Part shown: piece by piece, positions 42,501 through 54,500 of the stretch
How positions within the stretch are numbered: the first letter of the stretch is position 1
Layout: each line of letters starts with the position of its first letter
NCBI RefSeq assembly: GCF_007565055.1
Contig: NC_044556.1
Location: 136,251,808 to 136,315,807 of the forward strand
From: Rhinopithecus roxellana
Taxonomy: Eukaryota; Chordata; Mammalia; Primates; Cercopithecidae
Reading direction: 5' to 3'
Length of the DNA: 64,000 bases
Program-made: the position numbers and the translations under genes
Notes under the pieces: model-generated
Databases searched by the model: none
What the model was told of the DNA's origin: nothing
What the model saw: the letters and a program-made list of their open reading frames with translations, nothing else

Positions 42501-45500
42501 GAAAGTGAGGGGGAAAATGGAACCAAGTTGGAAAACACTCTTCAGGATATCATCCAGGAGAACTTCCCCAACCTAGTAGGGCAGGCCAACATTCAAATTC
42601 AGGAAATACAGAGAACGCCACAAAGATACTCCTCCAGAAGAGCAACTCCAAGACACATAATTGCCAGATTCACCAAAGTTGAAATGAAGGAAAAAATCTT
42701 AAGGGCAGCCAGAGAGAAAGGTCGGGTCACCCACAAAGGGAAGCCCATCAGACTAACAGCAGATCTCTCGGCAGAAACTCTACAAGCCAGAAGAGAGTGG
42801 GGGCCAATATTCAACGTTCTTAAAGAAAAGAATTTTAAACCCAGAATTTCATATCCAGCCAAACTAAGTTTCATAAGTGAAGGAGAAATAAAATCCTTTA
42901 CAGATAAGCAAATGCTTAGAGATTTTGTCACCACCAGCCCTGCCTTACAAGAGACCCTGAAGGAAGCCCTAAACATGGAAAGGAACAACCGGTACCAGCC
43001 ATCACAAAAACTTGGCAAAATGTAAAGACCATCGAGGCTAGGAAGAAACTGCATCAACTAACGAGCAAAATAACCAGTTAATATCATAATGGCAGGATCA
43101 AGTTCACACATAACAATATTAACCTTAAATGTTAATGGACTAAATGCTCCAATTAAAAGACACAGACTGGCAAACTGGATAAAGAGTCAAGACCCATCAG
43201 TCTGCTGTATTCAGGAGACCCATCTCACATGCAGAGACATACATAGGCTCAAAATTAAGGGATGGAGGAAGATCTACCAAGCAAATGGAGAACAAAAAAA
43301 AGCAGGGGTTGCAATCCTAGTCTCTGATAAAACAGACTTTAAACCATCAAAGATCAAAAGAGACAAAGAAGGCCATTACATAATGGTAAAGGGATCAATT
43401 CAACAGGAAGAGCTAACTCTCCTAAATATATATGCACCCAATACAGGAGCACCCAGATTCATAAAGCAAGTCCTTAGAGACTTACAAGGAGACTTAGACT
43501 CCCATACAATAATAATGGGGGACTTCAACACTCCGCTGTCAACATTAGACAGATCAACGAGACAGAAAGTTAACAAGGATATCCAGGAATTGAACTCATC
43601 TCTGCACCAAGCGGACCTAATAGACATCTATAGAACTCTCCACCCCAAATCAACAGAATATACATTCTTCTCAGCACCACATCGCACTTATTCCAAAATT
43701 GACCACATAATTGGAAGTAAAGTACTCCTCAGCAAATGTAAAAGAACAGAAATTATAACAAACTGTCTCTCAGACCACAGTGCAATCAAACTAGAACTCA
43801 GGACTAAGAAACTCAATCAAAACCGCTCAACTACATGGAAACTGAACAACCTGCTCCTGAATGACTACTGGGTACATAACGAAATGAAAGCGGAAATAAA
43901 GATGTTCTTTGAAACCAATGAGAACAAAGATACAACATACCAGAATCTCTGGGACACATTTAAAGCAGTGTGTAGAGGGAAATTTATAGCACTAAATGCC
44001 CACAAGAGAAAGCAGGAAAGATCTAAAATTGACACTCTAACATCACAATTAAAAGAACTAGAGAGGCAAGAGCAATCACATTCAAAAGCTAGCAGAAGGC
44101 AAGAAATAACTAAGATCAGAGCAGAACTGAAGGAGATAGAGACACAAAAAACCCTCCAAAAAATCAATGAATCCAGGAGTTGGTTTTTTGAAAAGATCAA
44201 CAAAATTGACAGACCGCTAGCAAGGCTAATAAAGAAAAAAAGAGAGAGGAATCCAATAGATGCAATAAAAAATGATAAAGGGGATATCACCACTGACCCC
44301 ACAGAAATACAAACTACCATCAGAGAATACTATAAACGCCTCTACGCAAATCAACTAGAAAATCTGGAAGAAATGGATAATTTCCTGGACACTTACACTC
44401 TCCCAAGGCTAAACCAGGAAGAAGTTGAATCCCTGAATAGACCAATAGCAGGCTCTGAAATTGAGGCAACAATTAATAGCCTACCCACCAAAAAAAGTCC
44501 AGGACCAGATGGATTCACAGCTGAATTCTACCAGAGGTACAAGGAGGAGCTGGTACCATTCCTTCTGAAACTATTCCAATCAATAGAAAAAGAGGGAATC
44601 CTCCCTAACTCATTTTATGAGGCCAACATCATCCTGATACCAAAGCCTGGCAGAGACACAACAAAAAAAGAGAATTTTAGACCAATATCCCTGATGAACA
44701 TTGATGCAAAAATCCTCAATAAAATACTGGCAAACCGGATTCAGCAGCACATCAAAAAGCTTATCCACCATGATCAAGTGGGCTTCATCCCTGGGATGCA
44801 AGGCTGGTTCAACATTCGCAAATCAATAAACGTAATCCAGCATATAAACAGAACCAAAGACAAGAACCACATGATTGTCTCAATAGATGCAGAAAAGGCT
44901 TTTGACAAAATTCAACAGCCCTTCATGCTAAAAACGCTCAATAAATTCGGTATTGATGGAACGTACCTCAAAATAATAAGAGCTATTTATGACAAACCCA
45001 CAGCTAATATCATACTGAATGGGCAAAAACTGGAAAAATTCCCTTTGAAAACTGGCACAAGACAGGGATGCCCTCTCTCACCACTCCTATTCAACATAGT
45101 GTTGGAAGTTCTGGCTAGGGCAATCAGGCAAGAGAAAGAAATCAAGGGTATCCAGTTAGGAAAAGAAGAAGTCAAATTGTCCCTGTTTGCAGATGACATG
45201 ATTGTATATTTAGAAAACCCCATCGTCTCAGCCCAAAATCTCCTTAAGCTGATAAGCAACTTCAGCAAAGTCTCAGGATACAAAATTAATGTGCAAAAAT
45301 CACAAGCATTCTTATACACCAGCAACAGACAAGCAGAGAGCCAAATCAGGAATGAACTTCCATTCACAATTGCTTCAAAGAGAATAAAATACCTAGGAAT
45401 CCAGCTTACAAGGGATGTAAAGGACCTCTTCAAGGAGAACTACAAACCACTGCTCAGTGAAATCAAAGAGGACACAAAAAAATGGAAGAACATACCATGC

Positions 45501-48500
45501 TCATGGATAGGAAGAATCAATATCGTGAAAATGACCATACTCCCCAAGGTTATTTATAGATTCAATGCCATCCCCATCAAGCTACCAATGACTTTCTTCA
45601 CAGAATTGGAAAAAACTGCTTTAAAGTTCATATGGAACCAAAAAAGAGCCCGCATTGCCAAGACAATCCTAAGTCAAAAGGACAAAGCTGGAGGCATCAC
45701 GCTACCTGACTTCAAACTATACTACAAGGCTACAGTAACCAAAACAGCATGGTACTGGTACCAAAACAGAGATATAGACCAATGGAACAGAACAGAGTCC
45801 TCAGAAATAATACCGCACATCTACAGCCATCTGATCTTTGACAAACCTGAGAGAAACAAGAAATGGGGAAAGGATTCCCTATTTAATAAATGGTGCTGGG
45901 AAAATTGGCTAGCCATAAGTAGAAAGCTGAAACTGGATCCTTTCCTTACCCCTTATACGAAGATTAATTCAAGATGGATTAGAGACTTAAATGTTAGACC
46001 TAATACCATAAAAACCCTAGAAGAAAATCTAGGTAGTACCATTCAGGACATAGGCATGGGCAAGGACTTCATGTCTAAAACACCAAAAGCAACGGCAGCA
46101 AAAGCCAAAATTGACAAATGGGATCTAATTAAACTAAAGAGCTTTTGCACAGCAAAAGAAACTACCATCAGAGTGAACAGGCAACCTACAAAATGGGAGA
46201 AAATTTTTGCAACCTACTCATCTGACAAAGGGCTAATATCCAGAATCTACAAAGAACTCAAACAAATATACGAGAAAAAAACAAACAACCCCATCAAAAA
46301 GTGGGGAAAGGATATGAACAGACATTTTTCAAAAGAAGATATTCATACAGCCAACAGACACATGAAAAAAATGCTCATCATCACTCGCCATCAGAGAAAT
46401 GCAAATCAAAACCACAATGAGATACCATCTCACACCAGTTAGAATGGCAATCATTAAGAAGTCAGGAAACAACAGGTGTTGGAGAGGATGTGGAGAAATA
46501 GGAACACTTTTACACTGTTGGTGGGATTGTAAACTAGTTCAACCATTATGGAAAACAGTATGGCAATTCCTCAAGGATCTAGAACTAGATGTACCATATG
46601 ACCCAGCCATCCCACTACTGGGTATATACCCAAAGGATTATAAATTAGTCTACTACAAAGACACATGGACACGTATGTTTATTGCGGCACTATTCACAAT
46701 AGCAAAGACTTGGAATCAACCCAAATGTCCATCTGTGACAGACTGGATTAAGAAAATGTGGCACATATACACCATGGAATACTATGCAGCCATAAAAAAG
46801 GATGAGTTTGCGTCCTTTGTAGGGACATGGATGCAGCTGGAAACCATCATTCTTAGCAAACTATCACAAGAAGAGAAAACCAAACACCGCATGTTCTCAC
46901 TCATAGGTGGGAACTGAACAATGAGATCACTTGGACTCGGGAAGGGGAACATCACACACTGGGGTCTATCATGGGGAGGGGGGAGGGGGGAGGAGGGAGG
47001 GATTGCATTGGGGAGTTATACATGATATAAATGATGAATTGATGGGTGCTGACGAGTTGATGGGTGCAGCACACCAACATGGCATAAGTATACATATGTA
47101 ACAAACCTGCACGTTATGCACATGTACCCTAGAACTTAAAGTATAATAAAAAAAAAAAAAAAAAAAAAAGTCTCCCGTTATTATTGTAAGTTGAAGTCTC
47201 TTTGTGAGTCTCTAAGGACTTGCTTTATGAATCTGGGTGCTCCTGTATTGGGTGCATATATATTTAGGATAGTTAGCTCTTCCTGATGAATTGATCCCTT
47301 TACCATTATGTAATGGCCTTGTCTCTTTTGATCTTTGATGGTTTAAAGTCTATTTTATCAGAGACTAGGATTGCAACCCCTGCTTTTTTTTTGTTTTCCA
47401 TTTGCTTGGTATATATTTCTCCATCCCTTTATTTTGAGCCTATGTGTGTCTCTGCATGTGAGATGGGTCTCCTGAATACAGCAAACTGATGGTCTTGACT
47501 CTTTATCCAGTTTGTCAGTCTGTGTCTTTTAATTGGACCATTTAGTCCATTTACATTTAAGGTTAATATTGTTATGTGTGAACTTGATCCTGTCATTGAT
47601 ATTAGCTGGTTATTTTGCTCGCTAGTTGATGCAGTTTCTTCCTAGCATTGGTGGACTTTACATTTTGACATGTTTTTGCAATGGCTGGTACCTGTTGTTC
47701 CTTTCCATGTTTAGGGCTTCCTTCAGGATCTCTTGTAGGGCAGGCCTGGTGGTGACAAAATCTCTAAGCATTTGCTTGGCTGTAAAGGATTTTATTTCTC
47801 CTTCACTTATGAAACTTAGTTTGGCTGGATATGAAATTCTGGGTTGAAAATTATTTTCTTTAAAAATGTTGAATATTGGCCCCCACTCTCTTCTGGCTTG
47901 TAGAGTTTCTGCTGAGAGATCTGCTGTTAGTCTGATGGGCTTTCCTTTGTGGGTTACCCAACCTTTCTCTCTGGCTGCCCTTAACATTTTTTCCTTCATT
48001 TCAACTTTGGTGAATCTGACAATTATATGTCTTGGAGTTGCTCTTCTCGAGGAGTATCTTTGTGGCATTCTCTGCATTTCCTGAATTTGAATGTTGGCCT
48101 GCCTTACTAGGTTGGGGAAGTTCTCCAGGATGATATCCTGCAGAGTGTTTTCCAACTTGGTTCCATTTTCCCTGTCACTTTCAGGCACACCAATCAGACA
48201 TAGATTTGGGCTTTTCACATAATCCCATATATCTTGGAGGCTTTGTTCATTTATTTTAACTTTTTTCTATACACTTCTCTTCTTGCTTCATTTCATTCAT
48301 TTGATCTTCAAGTGCTGATACTCTTTCTTCCAGATGATCGAGTCGGTTACTGAAGCTTGTGCATTTGTCACGTAGTTCTCATGTTATGGCTTTCATCTCT
48401 GTCAGTTCTTTTAAGGACTTCTCTACATTGGTTATTCTAGTTATCCATTCATCCATTCTTTTTTCAAGGTTTTGAGTTTCTTTGCACTGGTTACGTAGTT

Positions 48501-51500
48501 CCTCCTTTAGCTCTGAGAAGTTGGATCTACTGAAACCTTCGTCTCTCGACTCGTTAGAGTCATTCTCTGTCCAGCTTTGTTCCATTGCTGGCGATGAGCT
48601 GCATTCCTTTGGAGGGGGAGATGCACTCTGATTTTTTGAATTTCCAGCTTTTCTGCACTGCTTTTTCCCCATCTTTGTGGTTTTATCTGCCTTTGGTCTT
48701 TGATGATGGTGATGTACTGATGGGGTTTTGGTGTGGGTGTCCTTTCTGTTTGTTAGTTTTCCCTCTAACAATCAGGACCTTCAGCTGCAGTTCTGTTGGA
48801 GTTTGCTTGAGGTCCACTCCAGACCCTGTTTGCCTGGGTATCAGCAGTGGAGGCTGCAGAAGATAGAATATTGCTGAACAGCAAGTGTTGCTGTCTGATT
48901 CTTGCTCTGGAAGCTTCGTCTCATGTGTGTACCCCACTGTGTGAGTTGTGAGGTGTCGGTCTGCACCTATTTGAGGATGTCTCCCAGTTAGGCTACTCAG
49001 GGGTCAGGGACCCACTTGAGCAGGCAGTCTGTCAGTTGTTCTCAGATCTCAACCTCCATTTGGGAGATCCACTGCTCTCTTCAAAGCTGTCAGATGGGGG
49101 AATTTACCTCTGCCAAGGTTTCTGCTTTTTGTTTAGCTATAACCTGTCCCTAGAGGAGGAGTCTACAGAGGCACACCAGCCTCCTTGAGCTGTGGTGGGC
49201 TCCACCCAATTTGAGCTTCCCAGTGGCTTTATCTACTTAAGCCTCAGCAATGGCAGCACCCCTCCCCCAGCCTCGCTGCCACCTTGCAGTTAGATCTCAG
49301 ACTGCTATGCTAGCAATGAGGGAGGCTCCATGGGCGTGGGACCCTCTGGGCCAGGTGTGGGATATAATCTCCTGGTGTGCCGTTTGCTAAGACCCTTGGT
49401 AAAGCATGGTATTAGGGTGAGAGTTACCCGATTTTCCAGGTGTTGTGTGTCTTAATTTCCTTTGGCTAGAAAAAGGAATTCCCTTCACCCTTGTGCTTCC
49501 CAGGTAAGGCAATGCCTCACCCTGCTTCAGCTCTCACTGGTCGGGCTGCACCCACAGACCAGCGTCAACTGTCCAACAAGACCCACTGAGATGAACCCAG
49601 TACCTCAGCTGAAAATGCAGAAATCACCCGTCTTCTGTGTCGCTCACGCTGGGAGTTGGAGGCTGGAGCTGTTCCTATTCGGCCATCTTGGGCACACCCC
49701 TATAACTTGATATTTTTTAATGTACAGGCCAACCATTTTAGAGAAGACAATTCAATTTGGATTTGCCTAACATTTCCTCATGATTACATGTAGATTTTGC
49801 ATTTTGGCAGGAACACGACAGAAGTGATTTTGTGTCCTTCTCAGTGCATCATTTCAGAAGGCACAACATGTCAGTTTGTCCCATACTGGTGATTTTACCT
49901 TTCTTTACTTGTTTAAGGTGGTGTCTGTCATTGCATAGTTACTATTTTTACTTCTAAGTATTTTGTAGGGAAACTTGGAGACTATATAAACATCTTATCA
50001 ACCTTTCACCCACTAGTTTTAGCATCCATTTCTGGTTTCTGCTTGAATCAGTTATTACTGTGATTTTTGCAAAATAGCTATTTTCTAACTCCATCATTAT
50101 CTTCCATATCTGTTATTGACCTCTGTCAAGAAATTTCTCGTTTCTTTACTTTTTGATTTATATCAATAAGGACTCAGGTATTATTCAATGGGTTATCACA
50201 GTGGAACCCAACCTTTTTGGCACCAGGGACTGGTTTTGTGGAAGACAATTTTTCTACAGATCAAGGGTTGGGGGGGATGGCTTCAGGATGATTCAAGCAC
50301 ATTATATTTATTGTGGATTTTATATACAATGAAATAATTATACAACTCACCATAATGTAGAATCAGTGGAAGCCCTGAGCTTGTTTTACTGCAACTAGAA
50401 GGTCCTTTTCGGGGTTGATGGGGGACAGTGACAGATTATCAGGCATTAGATTCTCATAAGGAGCACACAACATAGATCCCTCATATGCACAGTTCACAAT
50501 AGGATTCATGCTATGAGACTCTAATGCCACTGCTGATCTGACAGGAGATGGAGTTCATGGTAATGTTAGCAGTGGGTGGTAGCTGTAAATACAGATGAAG
50601 CTTTGCTCACTTGCCAAGCAATCCATGGCCCATGGGATTGAGGACCCCTGGTTTATCATACACTGTCATTATTTATTGTGATGTTCACATTATCCTAGAA
50701 TAGGTTAGTGGAGGAAGGCCTGTCCCGGCTGGCTTCTGTGTTCTCTTGAGATGTCCTCATGATTCTTTAAGTATTTCCTTACTTTCTGGTACAAATAGTT
50801 ACTTCAAACTTATTTTGTACTTTCCCTGCCCCAGTTAGAAGAGTGTTTTTGAACTGCAAATCTTTTTTCAAGATTGATAGATTTGGGGATGGCCTATCCT
50901 GACATTTGAGAATCATTGTCATTAAAATACATATATAGCTACAGATTAAAGAATGAGCATTTTTTCAAGTGTCTGTCTGAAAATTGTTGAGAACTTTGAA
51001 CAAAGCTCATCATAGCTCCTAGCTTACACTTTTATGTAGGATTTCCTATGTGTCCTGTACTGTTCCAAGCACTTTTCTTCTACAAATTCATTGCTCACCT
51101 CAACTCTAATAAATTATTATTTGCATATTGCAGATGATGAAACTAGGCACACAGAAGCCAAGTCACTTGTCAGGATTGCATGGCCTCTAAGGGCAGAATA
51201 GTTATTCAGGCCCAGAGTGTCTGCCTGGAGACCCCGCCCCTAGCATTGTGCTCCTCTACCCTTCCATAATTAAAACTGCAACACAGTGTAACAAATTCAG
51301 TTATAAGATTTTGCATGTTTCTTACCTACTAATCCCTCTGTAGTTTTTTTTTTTTTTAACTTTCATTTTAGTTTCAGAGGTACATGTTCAGGTTTGTTAT
51401 ATAGGTAAACTTATGACTCAGGGATTTGATGTACAGATTATTTTGTCACCTGGGTACTAAGCATAGTATCCAACAGTTTATTTTTCTAAATCTTTTCCTC

Positions 51501-54500
51501 CTTCCACCCTCCTCCCTCAAGTAGGCCCCAGTGTTTGTTGTTCCCCTCATTCTGCCATGTGTTCTCATTATTTAGCTCCCATTTGTAAGTAAGAACATGT
51601 GGTATTTGGTTTTCTGTTCCTGAGTTACTTTGCTAAGGATACTGACCTCTAGTTCCATCCCTGTTCCTCCAGAGGACGTGATCTCATTCTTTTTTATGGC
51701 TGCATAGTATTCCATGGTGTATAGATACCACATTTTCTTTATCCAGTCTACTGTTGTTTGGTGTTTTGGTTGCTTCTGTCTTTACTGTTGTAAATAGTGC
51801 TTAATGAACACACACGTGCATGTGTCTTTATGGCAGAACAATTTATATTGCTTTGGGCATATGCCCAATAGTGGGATTGCAGGGTCAAATGGTATTTGTG
51901 TTTTTAGTTCTTGTTTTTTTGCGTCATCTAGATAGCATGATGTTTTATGCCTTCTCCGGTTTATGTTATCATTCTTCCTTTTTTCTTGCTGTCATTCCAT
52001 TCTTATAAAAGGAACACTTGAACTCTACAACATTTTGTGTCATGAAGTCCAATTCTAGTTAGGATTTTCCATATTGGTTAAAAAATAAAAATAAAGTCTT
52101 TAGCTGAAAACCTGTAATTATATGTAATAGAAATGACACAGAAATGAATAAATGTTACCCAATTGTTAGCCCTCCAATTAAAAATGCATCTATATTAAAT
52201 GGCATTATAGTATAAGAAGTTGGGACTTTTGTTAACCAACAGTCTTGAAAATAAAATGTATTAAAATAGTTGGAACCTCAGAATTTTTGAAATCATATAG
52301 TCTATATTTGAGGGCTATGAGCATCCACAGCCTGAATTAATACAGAAGTAGTTTTGAATATCTGCCATATATTTAAAGGCTTTCTTCTTTCCTCTGAGGT
52401 TTAGCCAAATACTTTTTAGTGCAAATTCTTCTTGGCTAAAATAGATTTGTGTGACTATGTTTTTGTCTACAAAGCACAAGGATAATTAGTCAACTCAGTC
52501 AGAAACCTGTTAATTATAAGAAACAGTAACATGCATTTTAAAATATTTTTCTAACCAAAGCAGACAAATGAGTTTCATTACGTGGTTTTCAACTTGTTCT
52601 GGAGAATATTTACACTTAGTCTTTCAGGCTCTTATTTTTGCTCATATTTTGGTTAAACCAGGTGACCACGAGACATACTTTATGCGCTCCATATCTAGAA
52701 AGTTCCCTGAAAACAAAAATATGACCTAGTATTCACTTGTATATAAGGAAAGCCATAATGTTGAATCTCAGTCCATGTACCTGGTAAAACATAAGGTTGT
52801 TTCTCTGTGGTCCAATGGTGTAATGTGTTAGTTACCAAAAGGAAGGCCCTAATATCACTCCTTGGAAACTACTGGTCAGCTTTTTATGTTGTTTAGGAAG
52901 CAGGTTAGTATGTTATTCAGAACTTTAATTCATGAACACATGTAATGGAGAAAGTTTTCCAAAGAATTACAGCTGTGCAAATCATCATGTTGTTGAAAAA
53001 TCCAAGTACATATGTAGATATGAAGCTGAATCAGGCTTAAGGATGTGGTCTCGCTGTCTAGGGTCCAAATTATCTTTGTGGAAATATTTGTATTATCCAT
53101 AACCACATCTCAATCTGTTATACAGCCTTGTTCCCAAGCTCCCAGTTCTTTCCACTTTCTCCAGAGCAAAGAGCACAGACAAATACTTAGCTATGGTTTA
53201 AACACTCAGACTGTATTTATATATGGTAGTTTGAGTAAATTTAATTGTAATAAAATAGCTCCTTTGGGTGATTTTAAGCATTTATTTTGGCATCAGATAA
53301 GCCTTCTGAATTTCCCTATAGACATAAATTCCTCTGAAAATCTAACCAGAAGGAGAAAGATCATCATTTGTTATGTTTTGTTTGGTTCAGTTTCAATTCT
53401 CTTAGATTGTGGGCTAATTAGCTCATTACTGAGTTTATTTATATAATTTTGGTTTTAAACAAGCATGGTTCTGTGACTTGAAACTGTCTTTTGGGGCATT
53501 TGTAGTTCATGGAGCATGGAGCACTTGGCAGCCTTGGGGAACATGCAGTGGAAGTTGTGGGAAAGGTGCTCAGACAAGAGCAAGACTTTGTAATAACCCA
53601 CCACCAGCACTGGGTGGGTCCTACTGTGATGGAGCAGAAATGCAGATGCAAGTGTGCAATGAAAGACATTGTCCAAGTAAGAGAAATACACTGTTTATAC
53701 CTTTAACAAATTAACATCTACCTATCTTATCAAGGTAGTGTGTCAACAAGAATCTATCCCATTCTAACTCTGCCCACAAGTACATCTCTCAAGCTAACAA
53801 TGCCCAGAGTGTAACATGATGGTTTCTAGGTAGTAAGAAAGCATGTACATTTTTCCCTTATTCCAGTTGATGGCAAGTGGGCAACTTGGGCCAGTTGGAG
53901 TGCCTGTTCTGTGTCGTGTGGAGGAGGCGCCAGACAGAGAACAAGGGACTGCTCCGACCCTGTGCCCCAGTATGGAGGAAGGAAATGTGAAGGGAGTGAT
54001 GTCCAGAGTGATTTTTGCAATAGTGACCCTTGCCCAAGTGAGTGTTGGAAATAGTGAGTCAACATTATACTTTCATAAAGTTTCATTATGACCTTAATTC
54101 CTTAAAGTTGTAATATTCTGTTACTTGGTTCTTCAGCCTTTGGTTTGGGATGTCAGAATGTTATAAGGTTGCTGTCGTGTCTGTGTAATATCATAGATGT
54201 TTTCGATTCATAGGGACAGGAGCTGTGTCCTATTTCACTTGCTCTGTATAGGAGTAGCCCCAGAGTATAAGAATGAGAGCACCTCTGCATGCTAACTCTT
54301 CATGATGCTTACGAGTCTTTTATGAAGGCAAGCAGTCAGCTCTCTGCCTTAATTCAGTCATCAAGCTGGATTTTTAGACCTTTGCAGCAATTTGATATCT
54401 GGAAATCCGAGTTACATTGTATCCTGAATTTTACAAGTCTTGGCTCATCAAAAGCAGAGACCCTGTCTCATTTATACCCTCCAGCTCCTGGAATATTTTA

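Larger units (their letters stand above)
40974..47167 (+). mobile_element. Young full-length L1 (sense), nearly intact
   Basis: A complete L1 with 5'UTR, ORF1, spacer, ORF2, 3'UTR and A tail, about 6.2 kb. It is flanked by exact target duplications 'aaagtctcccgtta' (40960-40973 and the copy ending at 47180). The insertion point TT/AAAG resembles the L1 endonuclease preference. It sits within ORF2 of the older antisense L1. ORF1 is open. ORF2 has a single frameshift. The divergence pattern suggests a recent, lineage-specific insertion, sense to HMCN1. Confidence 0.97.
47181..49703 (-). mobile_element. Older full-length L1 (antisense), 5' portion
   Basis: Continuation of the minus-strand L1 after the plus-strand insertion: the start of ORF2 (ATG at 47594-47596), ORF1 (47658-48672) and a 5'UTR (48673-49703). 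It ends 'ggccatcttgggcacacccc', the inverse of a primate L1 5' end. The right target duplication is at 49704-49713. Confidence 0.95.
34768..53505 (+). other. 18.7-kb HMCN1 intron dominated by nested transposons
   Basis: Separates TSP1 repeats 2 and 3. 34768-36740 is mostly unique, with old L2/MIR-like patches near 35080-35160 and 35680-36020. 36740-50880 is the nested stack described in separate entries. 51060-51250 is an L2/MIR-like remnant. 51341-51920 is an L1 fragment. 51930-53505 shows nothing recognisable. About two thirds of the intron is L1 sequence. Confidence 0.8.

Noticed and set aside
53045..53446. 133-codon plus-strand open frame upstream of TSP1-3
   Set aside because: AT-rich, no motif, no continuity with the TSP1 exon frame. 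An alternative first exon cannot be supported without transcript data.
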